From the NCBI RefSeq assembly GCF_022410535.1, contig NZ_JAKNBL010000009.1, positions 1 through 64,000 of the forward strand: a stretch of DNA of 64,000 nucleotides, written 5' to 3'. Of this stretch, positions 24,503 to 32,901 are shown piece by piece. The notes beneath the pieces are model-generated. The model did no database searches. It was given only the letters and a program-made list of their open reading frames with translations, and was not told where the DNA came from. This stretch comes from Pelotomaculum terephthalicicum JT. Lineage in GTDB: Bacteria; Bacillota; Desulfotomaculia; Desulfotomaculales; Pelotomaculaceae. Each line of letters opens with the position of its first letter. Positions within the stretch are counted from its first letter, which is position 1. The translations under genes were made by a program, and so were the position numbers.

Positions 24503-25585
24503 TTAATAAGATCGGTAGTTTTCTTTTGCTTTCAGCCGGTAAACCATGGCCAGGATTTGCGCCACAGCCTGGTAAATCTCCAGCGGTATTTCCTGATCGA
24601 TTTCCACGTTATGATAAATAAACTGCGCCACTTCTTTATTCTCAATGACCGGAACGGCATTGTCGCCGGCAATTTCCTTAATCCGCAAGGCGAAGTGTCC
24701 CGCCCCTTTAGCCACCAGACGGGGCGCCGCCATCTCGCCCTGCTCATAACGCAGGGCAACCGCCAGGCGGGTCGGGTTGGTTACCACCACAGTGGCCTTC
24801 GGCACTTCCTTGGCGATCCGGCTCATGGAAATATTGCGGTGGACCTCCCGCCGCCTGGACTTAATCTGCTGGTCGCCTTCCATCTGTTTGAATTCATCCT
24901 TCACTTCCTGCTTGCTCATCATCAGGCTTTTATTGTATTCATAGCGCTGGTACAGATAATCAAACAGCGCTAAAACAAGGTAGCACAGCCCCGCCCAGAA
25001 GGCCACTTTAATAATAAAACCAACTACTACCTGATAAATCCCCCACGGTGAGCAGTGAAAAAGCACAAGCAGGCTATCCAGACTTTTTCTAATTAATTGA
25101 AAGGTAATCCCGCCGATTATCGAGAACTTCGCGATTGACTTGACCAGCTCAACCAGGCTGCGGCGTGAAAACATGCGCTGAAAGCCCGACAAAGGGTTTA
25201 AGACGTTAGGGTTGGGCCGCAGCGCTTCACTGGAAAGAAGAAAACCAACCTGAGCAATGTTGGAAACCATAACCACCAGCAAAGCGACTCCAAAAAAAGG
25301 AGCGAGCACTTTCAAGGAAAACATCACCGCGTCGCTGAGCGACAGCAGCGGGTTGTAATCCGCACCGTAGTGGCCGCCGACCTCGCTGAAATAGCCGGTC
25401 AAATAACGCTGCAGGTCCAGAAAAAAAGAATCTTTTACGGCATATAGCAAAATCACTAGCGCCAGCAGGCATAAAGCACCGGTTAAATCAACGCTTTTCG
25501 CCACCTGTCCTTTTTTCCGCGCTTCCTCCAAGCGCTTAGGTGTCGCCTGTTCCGTTTTTTCCTGTGCGCTGCTGCTGCCGGCCAC
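24503..25585 (-). CDS. flhB: Flagellar export switch protein FlhB with NPTR motif
   Basis: 360-residue export gate component. N-terminal EKTEQATPKRLEEARKKGQV, four membrane helices (about 35-55, 90-112, 150-172, 185-215), then the cytoplasmic domain. Autocleavage in FlhB normally occurs within NPTH; here residues 270-273 read NPTR (VVTNPTRLAVALRYEQG). The catalytic Asn-Pro bond is kept but the His is Arg. GTG 25585 abuts the fliR stop codon. The tail (about 345-360) is short and basic. Confidence 0.96.
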   Translation of the reverse strand: MAGSSSAQEKTEQATPKRLEEARKKGQVAKSVDLTGALCLLALVILLYAVKDSFFLDLQRYLTGYFSEVGGHYGADYNPLLSLSDAVMFSLKVLAPFFGVALLVVMVSNIAQVGFLLSSEALRPNPNVLNPLSGFQRMFSRRSLVELVKSIAKFSIIGGITFQLIRKSLDSLLVLFHCSPWGIYQVVVGFIIKVAFWAGLCYLVLALFDYLYQRYEYNKSLMMSKQEVKDEFKQMEGDQQIKSRRREVHRNISMSRIAKEVPKATVVVTNPTRLAVALRYEQGEMAAPRLVAKGAGHFALRIKEIAGDNAVPVIENKEVAQFIYHNVEIDQEIPLEIYQAVAQILAMVYRLKAKENYRSY

Positions 25586-26356
25586 TTATATCAACACTCT
25601 CATTAATGAATATAAATCTCTTTCGATCATGTTGATCAATGAGTGAAAGACAGTCCCGAGCAAGGGGATTAAAAAACTCAAGGTCAACAGACCGACTGCT
25701 ATTTTAACGAGAAAACCAGTTAGAAACACATTGATCTGCGGTGTGGTGCGCGATAAAAAGCCAAGGGCCAAATCACTCACCAGCAGCACAGCCAGGACAG
25801 GCGCGCTCACCTGTAAAGCAATGGTAAACGCCCCGGAAAAAGTTTTTATCAGAACGAGCGGCATGCTTCCATTCATCAGGGTTGCCGCGCTCAGCGGCAC
25901 GAGATCGTAGCTTTTCGCCAGACCCATAATCAGGGTGTAATGGCCGTCCAGGATCAGGAAGAGAATTAGCGCCAGCAGGTACAAGTACTGGGCAAGCAGC
26001 GTGTTCTGCACCCCGTTCATCGGGTCAACCATGCTGGCCATGGAATAGCCAATCTGGACATCAATCATCTGGCCGGCCATCCGGATACTGTTTAGAATAA
26101 TTGTTACCGTGATGCCTAATAGCAAGCCGACAGCAATTTCGCTGATAATCGCCAGCCCATACCCCCAGACGCCTCCGGGCAGCGCTGTCAGGTTGGCGGC
26201 GGCGGTGGGGAAAAGAACAATGGCCAGCGCCAGCGGAAAACAGACTTTAAAAAGCGGCGGGATACCCCTAAAACCAAAAAGCGGCCCCGAAATCATAAAG
26301 GCTGCAGCCCTTAAAAACACCAAAAAGAAGGCTAACAACTGGTTTATATCGGGCAA
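25586..26356 (-). CDS. fliR: Flagellar export protein FliR
   Basis: 256-residue polytopic inner-membrane protein of the export gate (FliP5Q4R1-type core). About six hydrophobic helices, with the family-typical FRAAAFMISGPLFG near the N-terminus and GQMIDVQIGYSMASMVDP in the middle. TTG 26356 follows GGGGTG. Downstream flhB begins at the next base, the common fliR-flhB arrangement (fused in some clostridia, separate here). Confidence 0.95.
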   Translation of the reverse strand: MPDINQLLAFFLVFLRAAAFMISGPLFGFRGIPPLFKVCFPLALAIVLFPTAAANLTALPGGVWGYGLAIISEIAVGLLLGITVTIILNSIRMAGQMIDVQIGYSMASMVDPMNGVQNTLLAQYLYLLALILFLILDGHYTLIMGLAKSYDLVPLSAATLMNGSMPLVLIKTFSGAFTIALQVSAPVLAVLLVSDLALGFLSRTTPQINVFLTGFLVKIAVGLLTLSFLIPLLGTVFHSLINMIERDLYSLMRVLI

Positions 26357-26371
26357 ATATCAACACCCCGG

Positions 26372-26641
26372 TCAATGTAGTAAATTGGGTATCTGGCCAT
26401 AAAGGTTCGTTGTGTAATTAATTACATTTTTCAGCATCCAGGAACCCAGCAGCAGCAAAGTTAAAAACATCCCCACTATTTTCGGCACCATATTCAACAT
26501 TTGATCCTGAATCTGGGTGGTGGCCTGCAGCACGCTGATCAGCAGGCCGATCAAAAGCGCCACAGCCATGGACGGTCCCGCAAGGAGCAAAACCATAAAC
26601 AAAGCTTCACGCGCCATATGAACAACGAAGGTTTGGCTCAA
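26372..26641 (-). CDS. fliQ: Flagellar export protein FliQ
   Basis: 89 residues, two transmembrane helices (about 12-37 and 53-73). The intervening segment QATTQIQDQMLNMVPKIVG is the conserved family loop. TTG start behind GGAGGAGG. Sixteen bases after fliP. Confidence 0.95.
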   Translation of the reverse strand: MSQTFVVHMAREALFMVLLLAGPSMAVALLIGLLISVLQATTQIQDQMLNMVPKIVGMFLTLLLLGSWMLKNVINYTTNLYGQIPNLLH

Positions 26642-26657
26642 CTTTCTTTCCTCCTCC

Positions 26658-27407
26658 TCACCGGAAGCTTTCCATCAGGGATTTAACAACCAGCGACCAG
26701 CCGTCCACCATTACAAAGAGAAGCAATTTGAAAGGCAGCGCGATCATGATCGGCGGAAGCATAAACATGCCCATTGCCATCAGAATGCTGGCCACAACCA
26801 TGTCAATAACCAGGAAAGGCACAAAAAGAAGGAACCCGATTTCAAAAGCCGTTTTCAATTCACTGATCACAAACGAAGGTATTACCACATATAAAGGCAC
26901 ATCTTCAGGTTTCTCCGGCCTTTCTATTTTCGCCAGATTGACAAACAATCCAAGATCTTTTTCCCTGGTCTGCCTGAGCATAAAGCTCTTCAAAGGCTTA
27001 GCCGCCAGCTCCTGCGCCTCCTGCTGGCTGATCTGGTTATTCAAGTAGGGCTGGAGCGCTCCCTCATTGATTTCTTGGTAAGTCGGCGCCATGATAAATA
27101 CCGTCAGAAACAAGGAAAGACCTATAACAACCTGATTGCTTGGAATCGTGGGCACTCCCAGGGCTGTCCGCAGCAATGAAAGCACAATCACGATCCTGGT
27201 AAAAGAAGTCATCATCACCAGGAAAGCAGGCGCCAGTGACAATAACGTCAGCAGGACAAGCAGCTTGACACTGTCCACCACCTGCTCCGGGCTGTCAGAA
27301 GGATGAATATTCAGGTCAACAGCCGGAAGCGGCGCGGCCGCCGCTTCCGTGGTCAAGAGAAATGTTAATGCCAATAGCAGGAGAAGGACCGTGAGCCTAA
27401 CCTTCAA
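26658..27407 (-). CDS. fliP: Flagellar export protein FliP
   Basis: 249-residue export gate core subunit. Signal peptide (about 1-24, ending TEAAAA), then four membrane helices. Diagnostic segments: MMTSFTRIVIVLSLLRTALG, QVVIGLSLFLTVFIMAPTY, PSFVISELKTAFEIGFLLF and LPPIMIALPFKLLLFVMVDG. TTG start behind GAGTG. Followed by fliQ and fliR as in most flagellar operons. Confidence 0.97.
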   Translation of the reverse strand: MKVRLTVLLLLLALTFLLTTEAAAAPLPAVDLNIHPSDSPEQVVDSVKLLVLLTLLSLAPAFLVMMTSFTRIVIVLSLLRTALGVPTIPSNQVVIGLSLFLTVFIMAPTYQEINEGALQPYLNNQISQQEAQELAAKPLKSFMLRQTREKDLGLFVNLAKIERPEKPEDVPLYVVIPSFVISELKTAFEIGFLLFVPFLVIDMVVASILMAMGMFMLPPIMIALPFKLLLFVMVDGWSLVVKSLMESFR

Positions 27408-27427
27408 ACTTTTTCACTCATTTCACA

Positions 27428-27919
27428 TTACCTATTCTGCTTATTGCCACGTCGCATGCCGCCTCCCTGCCGGGAAGCGCCCAGTGACCGCAGCTTGTCC
27501 ATAGCAGCCAGACTTGCCTCGAAAATAAACCCCCTTTTCAACCGGCCGGGAACAGGACCTGTGTCCCCGGTCACACCGGTTTCCCGGATCTGATCGATTT
27601 CTTTTATGGCCCGGGGGGTCAATTCCAAAACATCTTCAGCAGCTATCTTTTCCGGTAAAGGTAATTCATCCAGTTCCTTAATTAATTGAATTGTGTTGTC
27701 CTGGTGGGCCAGCAGGTAATACTTTTCTCCAAGGCCGATCAGACTCAAAACCGTTTTGGGCCCCAGGGGAAGCTGCTCAACCAGCTTCATCCGGTTCTTG
27801 CCCGGCGTCACCGCATAGCGGCGGGCAAGACCATACTTCAATACCAGATAAGCCATGAAGAGAACAACCGGTAAAGCAACCAGCACACGGACCGCAGCCC
27901 AGATTAAATCACTGCTCAT
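27428..27919 (-). CDS. fliO: Flagellar export assembly factor FliO
   Basis: 163-residue bitopic protein that helps assemble the FliP ring. One N-terminal membrane helix (about 8-28), then a SpoA-like small cytoplasmic domain typical of FliO (LVEQLPLGPKTVLSLIGLGE, KYYLLAHQDNTIQLIKEL). Basic tail with RQGGGMRRGNKQNR. ATG overlaps the fliN stop (ATGA). Weakly conserved family; identified by topology, motif and position before fliP. Confidence 0.88.
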   Translation of the reverse strand: MSSDLIWAAVRVLVALPVVLFMAYLVLKYGLARRYAVTPGKNRMKLVEQLPLGPKTVLSLIGLGEKYYLLAHQDNTIQLIKELDELPLPEKIAAEDVLELTPRAIKEIDQIRETGVTGDTGPVPGRLKRGFIFEASLAAMDKLRSLGASRQGGGMRRGNKQNR

Positions 27920-28293
27920 ATCAAGCCTTCCGACAATTTTAAATTTTGAACCTCGTTGACAGCGTTGATCCGGACGTTAAAAACGTCGTTGACAATAATC
28001 ACTTCACCTTTGGCGAACCTTTGCTGGTTGACGTTCACCTCAACCGACTCACCGACAACTTTGTCAAGCTTGATCACGGAACCTTCCTCAAGGCTCAGCA
28101 ATTCCCCTAAATTGAGGTCCCCCTGACCAAGCTCAACGCTTACCTCAATGTAGACATCATCCAGGTGGGACAGGCCTGTTTTCAGGTTTTCCATATCCGC
28201 CGGTTTTAGAGAGGGAAATTGTACTTTTCTTATTTCAACCTCGCCTTTTTTCGGGCTGCCTAGAAGAGACTTGATTTCTTCTTCGGTCATCAA
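27916..28293 (-). CDS. fliN: Flagellar motor switch protein FliN (second SpoA protein)
   Basis: 125-residue FliN-type protein. The N-terminal peptide TEEEIKSLLGS resembles a CheY-P-binding motif and the C-terminal SpoA domain (about 45-120) has DVYIEVSVELGQGDLNLGEL, VGESVEVNVNQQRFAKGEVI and a closing FNVRINAV. It coexists with FliY at 12238, so the C-ring may contain both, or this copy may serve as an export docking site with FliH. Confidence 0.88.
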   Translation of the reverse strand: MMTEEEIKSLLGSPKKGEVEIRKVQFPSLKPADMENLKTGLSHLDDVYIEVSVELGQGDLNLGELLSLEEGSVIKLDKVVGESVEVNVNQQRFAKGEVIIVNDVFNVRINAVNEVQNLKLSEGLI

Positions 28294-28304
28294 AGCGCTT
28301 CCTC

Positions 28305-28847
28305 CTACTGGACCAGAAAATCCGTGAAAAATATTCCGGTGATATCTCCGGTTTTCAAATTATTGTTAATATCATTAAGCAAGCTATTTTTAAGATTCTC
28401 AACCGCACCGGCGGCAGTGACGTCGGTAAGCGTTTTCGTGCGCAAAGTGGAAATCAAGGTGTCCCTTACCTGATGCTGCTTGTCCTTTAATTCCTTGGCC
28501 AGGTGTTTATTATCCCTGGGATACTCTGTGACAACCTCAACCCTGAGGTAGTGCCCTCCCCCGTCACCGGAAAGATTCACCACTACTTCGCCCAGATCCA
28601 GTTTCTCACATTCCACTTCCGCCGCTTTTGCGGTTTTTTCAGGCGCTGTTTTCTCTTCCACACTGCTGGACTTCTTCACCACCGCGCCATCCTCGGCTGG
28701 ACTCTTAAAAAAGAAATACCAGCCGGCCGCAGAACCGGCCAAAACCACCAGGATTATGAGCAAAATCAATATTAATTTTTTTCTTTTTGATTTTTCTTTC
28801 TGGCTACCTTTTCCCTGAGGTTTTTCACTGTCCTTCGGCACGGCCAC
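28305..28847 (-). CDS. fliL: Flagellar basal body protein FliL
   Basis: 180 residues: lysine-rich cytoplasmic N-terminus, one membrane helix (about 26-46), a charged linker, and the extracytoplasmic FliL domain (LDLGEVVVNLSGDGGGHYLRV; RDTLISTLRTKTLTDV; final DITGIFFTDFLVQ). It strengthens stator function. The first GTG is 28847, with a second in-frame GTG six bases on. motA/motB, which often lie just upstream, are not in the window. Confidence 0.92.
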   Translation of the reverse strand: MAVPKDSEKPQGKGSQKEKSKRKKLILILLIILVVLAGSAAGWYFFFKSPAEDGAVVKKSSSVEEKTAPEKTAKAAEVECEKLDLGEVVVNLSGDGGGHYLRVEVVTEYPRDNKHLAKELKDKQHQVRDTLISTLRTKTLTDVTAAGAVENLKNSLLNDINNNLKTGDITGIFFTDFLVQ

Positions 28848-28940
28848 ACCTACTTTTCTTGGATTCTTGGATTATATGAAACATACGGCTTAGCATTACT
28901 GCCCTAAAAAGGCCCTTCTTATATTAAGCTTAAAATACAG

Positions 28941-29780
28941 CTACCGCTTGATGTTCAACAATTCCTCCAAAATCTGGTCGGAAGTGGTGACTGTCCTGGC
29001 ATTGGCCTGGTAGCCCCGCTGGGTGGTGATCATGTTGACAAACTCGTCGGTCAGGTCCACGTTGGACATTTCCAGGAAGCCGGAGTCGATTTCACCGTAG
29101 CCGCCGGAATTGGGCGCCCCGTAGGCCCCACCCGAAACCTCCCCGCTGGTCGGAGAAATTCGATATATATTTAGTCCGTCCCGCTCCAGGCCGTCCTGGT
29201 TGGGAAACATGGCCAGTCCGATTTGAAAAGCATCCTCATACTCGGTACCGTCCAGGAGTGAATAGGATATATACCCGTCTTTCTCAATATTGATAGTCGC
29301 CACCCCGCTCGAACTAACGTCAAGCGTGATCGGGTTGCCGTCAACATCACAAAGGTTGTAGCCGCTCGAATTGACCAGATTGCCCACATTGTCAATATAG
29401 AATATTCCTTCTCTTGTATACGCCTCGTTAGTTTGGCCGGTCCCATCAACCATATTGCCGTCTGTCGACAATACGAACCAACCGTTTCCGTTGATGTAAA
29501 GGTCAAGCGAGCGGCCTGTGGTTTGCGGAGCCCCCTCGCCGGTATTGTTGGTGATGCTGGAAACCATCACGCCCAGACCGACTTGTGAGGGGTTGACTCC
29601 GCCTATTGTACCATCTCCGGCACTGGGGTAGCGCACCGTCTGGTACAGAATATCCTGAAAATTTGTCCTGCTGCCCTTAAAGCCGGTTGTGTTGACATTG
29701 GCGACGTTATTGCCGATAACGTCCATTCTGATCTGGTGGTTTTTCATTCCCGAAGCGCCGGAAAAAAGAGACCTAATCAT
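28941..29780 (-). CDS. flgE: Flagellar hook protein FlgE (short form)
   Basis: 279-residue member of the FlgE/F/G family, similar in length to B. subtilis FlgE. N-terminus IRSLFSGASGMKNHQIRMDV with GNNVANVNTTGFKGSR, an inner domain with GRSLDLYINGNGWFVL, and a C-terminal coiled segment DEFVNMITTQRGYQANART. Location after flgD and the TIGR02530 gene is the hook-gene position in Firmicutes, so FlgE is favoured over FlgG. RBS AAGGAGG lies upstream. Confidence 0.88.
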   Translation of the reverse strand: MIRSLFSGASGMKNHQIRMDVIGNNVANVNTTGFKGSRTNFQDILYQTVRYPSAGDGTIGGVNPSQVGLGVMVSSITNNTGEGAPQTTGRSLDLYINGNGWFVLSTDGNMVDGTGQTNEAYTREGIFYIDNVGNLVNSSGYNLCDVDGNPITLDVSSSGVATINIEKDGYISYSLLDGTEYEDAFQIGLAMFPNQDGLERDGLNIYRISPTSGEVSGGAYGAPNSGGYGEIDSGFLEMSNVDLTDEFVNMITTQRGYQANARTVTTSDQILEELLNIKR

Positions 29781-29861
29781 TATTATTATCCTCCTTTTGG
29801 TCAGCCGCCTCAGTCGTTCGGCGGCCCGCGCAGCCCCCTCTCGGGCCGGCTGCGATTTCTT

Positions 29862-29897
29862 AAGTAGTCAGTAATCAGTAGTCAGTAGCTGTCTTTT
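29862..29897. repeat. Short tandem AGTAGTCAGTA repeat
   Basis: Units AGTAGTCAGTA, ATCAGTAGTCAGTAG follow one another between flgE and the TIGR02530 gene. They resemble the arms of the elements at 24317 and 62068 and may be a decayed copy. The surrounding GC-rich sequence (29800-29860) has short dyads but no clear terminator. Confidence 0.45.
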
Positions 29898-29936
29898 TGG
29901 TTTTCCCATGGGGTTGAAGCAAACAACCCGGACCAG

Positions 29937-30326
29937 CTACCTTACGATTACTGCACTGTCTATATTGGTGAAAACATGGTCTGTCGTAGAATTATTGTCC
30001 ATGGCCGTCACTATCGTCTTGTTGCGGACGCTGGTGATCAACGCCAGGTCACCGTAAATAATCAGCGATTCACGCGAGCCCTTGGATTCGGCCTGTTTCA
30101 CGGCCATATTGATCTTGTCCAGATCATCCTGAGCCAGGACAATATTCCTCTCTTTCAGCCGCTTTTCAGCGTGCGCTGAAATCTTTATTTCCTGACCCTT
30201 GGCAATCTCCCGCTGCACCGCTTCCTGAAAGGACAGCTTGTCGTCTTTCCGGGGCGACTGCCTGCCACCCGCCGGAACAACCGGAAGCGGCGCGACCGGC
30301 AGGATGGAGCTGATTTCCCGGTTCAT
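29937..30326 (-). CDS. Flagellar operon protein, TIGR02530 family
   Basis: 129-residue protein of the TIGR02530 'flg_new' family found between flgD and flgE in many Firmicutes. Conserved core: SFQEAVQREIAKGQEIKISA, HAEKRLKERNI, a central helix, and LALITSVRNKTIVTAMD at the end. Molecular role unknown; presumed to help hook assembly. No membrane segment. It starts at ATG 30326, 12 bases after flgD. Confidence 0.87.
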   Translation of the reverse strand: MNREISSILPVAPLPVVPAGGRQSPRKDDKLSFQEAVQREIAKGQEIKISAHAEKRLKERNIVLAQDDLDKINMAVKQAESKGSRESLIIYGDLALITSVRNKTIVTAMDNNSTTDHVFTNIDSAVIVR

Positions 30327-30338
30327 TCCGCACCACCT

Positions 30339-30740
30339 CTACTGTACTTCGGTCACTTGATCCAAACCGTAAGCCGTCCCGCTCACATAGACATTAACAA
30401 CACCGTTTGTGACAGTAACTTTCTCCACCTGCCCGGAAATTTCATTGCCATCGGAAGTAATTTTTACCTGATGTCCAATAAGCGCCGACGCCTGACTCAT
30501 TTCCTGCGAGAGTTTTAGTTGGGCGATTTCTTCATTCATATTTGTCAGTTGCTCAAGCATGGTAAATTGAGCCATCTGTGCTATAAATTCGCTTGTATCC
30601 TGCGGGCTGGTCGGGTCCTGGTTTTGCAGCTGGGTCACGAACAGCTGGAGAAACGCGTCCTTATCAAGAGTCTTTACCGGATCTCTCTTGCTGGCTTCCG
30701 CTGAATACGAGTAATCATTAGTAGTCGATGTGACTTCCAC
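30339..30740 (-). CDS. flgD: Hook cap / scaffolding protein FlgD
   Basis: 133-residue FlgD, the scaffold for hook polymerisation. The conserved N-terminal signature KDAFLQLFVTQLQNQDPTSP followed by SEFIAQMAQFTMLEQLTNM is complete. The C-terminal domain is short (about 95-133), as in B. subtilis-type FlgD, lacking the larger Ig-like domains of proteobacterial proteins. RBS GGAGGTGAT upstream. Lies directly after fliK. Confidence 0.94.
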   Translation of the reverse strand: MEVTSTTNDYSYSAEASKRDPVKTLDKDAFLQLFVTQLQNQDPTSPQDTSEFIAQMAQFTMLEQLTNMNEEIAQLKLSQEMSQASALIGHQVKITSDGNEISGQVEKVTVTNGVVNVYVSGTAYGLDQVTEVQ

Positions 30741-30756
30741 AATATCACCTCCTAAG

Positions 30757-32403
30757 TTATACTAAGTAGTTAACCTGCCAGGAACCCGTGCCGGTCCCGC
30801 CAGCCTGTGGGGATTCCGCAGGAATGTCACCGTCAATACGGTAGTTGCCGCTGCCGTAATGAACCGCGCCGCCCTCATTACTTCGCTCATAATAAAGATT
30901 TGAGCTGTCCTGGCTGCCGTTCCCGACGAACACAAACGCTTCATTCAGCTTCAGATCCTGCTGATCGAGAGAAACCCTCAACTGCTGCAGCGAACCTTCC
31001 AGAACCTCTTTCACGCTGTTATTCGCGGTGTAGAAGTGGGCGTTTAATTCACCTTTGTGGAAATACAGCTTGATTGTGAGCTGTCCCAGCTGTTCCGGCT
31101 CAAGTTTCAGCTGGACCTGGGTCTGCCGGTCGCCGCCGCTTGTGTTGTATATGTGCCTGATTTCCTGAAGCACCCTGTCCCTCAGGTCGGATAACGCAAC
31201 CCCCTTCGCACTGTCCGTGGTGGAAACCTGCGCGGAAAATTGAGCTCTGGCATCCGCCGTATTGTTAGTCCCCAGCCCGTTGCCGGCCTCGACCTTTTCG
31301 GACGCAACCGCGTTGTTTATTATTACATTTTTACTCTCATCAGCGGTTTGCGCTCCTTTTGGCTTATCGTTCGGCAGCTTGTTTTCATTACCGCCCTGGT
31401 AGGCTAACTGCGCATTGCGCTGTTGTTCCGCTGACGCAACTCCGGACTGACTCCCGCCATCCGGTTTGAGCACGGTGTTTTCAGAAACCACCGTGACAGT
31501 TTTCTTTTCAGCGGTCAACCGGGAATCTTCCGCCGCTATCGTACCGGCAGCAACATTTTTCATCTCTCCCGCGTTAGCGCCGTTGACCGCCGGGTTCGCG
31601 TTTTTAATATTAGACACATCTTGAAGATTCTTTTCCATCCCGTCCTCAGCGGGGGTGCCGGCAGCATTAGCCGCTCCGGCCGCCTGCCCGGAAGGAACAC
31701 TATTCGGCTGCATATCCTGAACAGCCGGATATTCTCCAGACGCTCCCAGGCTATTGGGGGCGTTAGCAGCTTGAGAAATCACCACAATTGTCGTTTTAGC
31801 CGCGTCCGCGGGTTGCTGTGCTGCGGCGGCGCTATTATCTCTCATTATTGCCTGGGCGTTTTGCCCTTCACCAGTCATCATACCTGTTTCAGGTGTTTCG
31901 AGCGGGATTCCTGCCGACACCGGCACGCCCGCCGACGCTGTCTCAACATTCGCCCCGAAAACAGGCTGGGTTTGTCCGGCAAGTCCCGTCGGTTGATCAA
32001 CCGGTATCTCAGGCAGGGAAGCCGCCGGCATTATCTGGGTTGCATCCGGGAGCGTTCCCGGCACGGACGCCTGCCCTGTCTCACCGACTGTTAATTGTGC
32101 TCCCTGGCCGGTTACTTGTGGTTCCGGTTGTGAAAGAGCCGGTTGCATACTATCTTCCGGTAAATCATCGTTGACAATCAGCGGATCAACAAAAGCGTCC
32201 CTCCCGGTTCCGGAACTCACTTTATTGTCATCAGCATTGCCGGAATCATTCGCCGGCCGTCTTGTTTGGGCAGGCTGCTGACTGAGCAGCGCCATGACGG
32301 CAGCCATGGCCGTATCAAACCCTCCCGCGTCCGTCTGATTTCCAGAAAACGATCCGCCGCCTTTCGGTGGAACCGCTACGTTATTGACAACAGATACTTG
32401 CAC
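30757..32403 (-). CDS. fliK: Hook-length control protein FliK
   Basis: 548 residues from GTG 32403, behind a perfect AGGAGGTG; an in-frame ATG at 32439 lies before the ribosome site. It measures hook length and switches export specificity. A long low-complexity N-terminal ruler (about 1-415), rich in Ala, Gly, Pro, Gln, Asn, is followed by the compact C-terminal domain (about 425-505) with VQLKLEPEQLGQLTIKLYF and SLQQLRVSLDQQDLKLNEA, the conserved specificity-switch core. Large relative to many Firmicutes FliK. Confidence 0.93.
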   Translation of the reverse strand: MQVSVVNNVAVPPKGGGSFSGNQTDAGGFDTAMAAVMALLSQQPAQTRRPANDSGNADDNKVSSGTGRDAFVDPLIVNDDLPEDSMQPALSQPEPQVTGQGAQLTVGETGQASVPGTLPDATQIMPAASLPEIPVDQPTGLAGQTQPVFGANVETASAGVPVSAGIPLETPETGMMTGEGQNAQAIMRDNSAAAAQQPADAAKTTIVVISQAANAPNSLGASGEYPAVQDMQPNSVPSGQAAGAANAAGTPAEDGMEKNLQDVSNIKNANPAVNGANAGEMKNVAAGTIAAEDSRLTAEKKTVTVVSENTVLKPDGGSQSGVASAEQQRNAQLAYQGGNENKLPNDKPKGAQTADESKNVIINNAVASEKVEAGNGLGTNNTADARAQFSAQVSTTDSAKGVALSDLRDRVLQEIRHIYNTSGGDRQTQVQLKLEPEQLGQLTIKLYFHKGELNAHFYTANNSVKEVLEGSLQQLRVSLDQQDLKLNEAFVFVGNGSQDSSNLYYERSNEGGAVHYGSGNYRIDGDIPAESPQAGGTGTGSWQVNYLV

Positions 32404-32460
32404 TTTTTCACCTCCTTTCAAGAGATGGTCTATGATCAAAAAGGCTGTTATTAATTACCC

Positions 32461-32901
32461 CTAAATCTGTTTCTCCTGCCGCTGGTGAGCGTAGAGAGCC
32501 AGTTCGTCCACTTCTTTTTGCTCCCTGGCCGCGGTTTCGCGCTTGTAGTTCATTAAATGCTTATCTTTCAGCGTTTCGATGACCTGCCGCTCCTGTCTGG
32601 CCTGAACAGCCGCGTGGCGCTTATTCTCAACCACCAGGCCGGCATTGCTGACATCATTTTCTTGCACGCTGATTTTCTTGCTTAACGACGCCCTGTAGAA
32701 GGATAGATACTCGACTCCTAAAACGTCCACATCCGCTTCTTCCACCTCAAATGCCGCTTCCAGGCGCTGCCTGGTATTCTCCAAAAGAGCCAGGCGCCGG
32801 TTATACTCGTGATGGGCAACCGCCAGGGCCTGCTCCGCGGAAACTTCCTTCGCCGCCCGGTGCTGCAGCACCGGTTCAAGTTGAAAATGAAACTTAGCGA
32901 T
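32461..32901 (-). CDS. fliJ: Flagellar chaperone FliJ with apparent ATC start
   Basis: 146-residue coiled-coil protein of the export ATPase complex. The family N-terminus (MAKF-x-F-x-LE-x-VL) matches (M)AKFHFQLEPVLQHR only if translation begins at ATC 32901. In that frame TGA lies two codons upstream, there is no ATG, GTG or TTG before codon 11 (GTG 32871), and AAGGGGTG sits seven bases before the ATC. The ATC is four bases from the fliI stop, so initiation by terminating ribosomes is plausible. Helical throughout (HHEYNRRLALLENTRQRLEA). Starting at GTG 32871 would remove ten conserved residues. Confidence 0.88.
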   Translation of the reverse strand: MAKFHFQLEPVLQHRAAKEVSAEQALAVAHHEYNRRLALLENTRQRLEAAFEVEEADVDVLGVEYLSFYRASLSKKISVQENDVSNAGLVVENKRHAAVQARQERQVIETLKDKHLMNYKRETAAREQKEVDELALYAHQRQEKQI

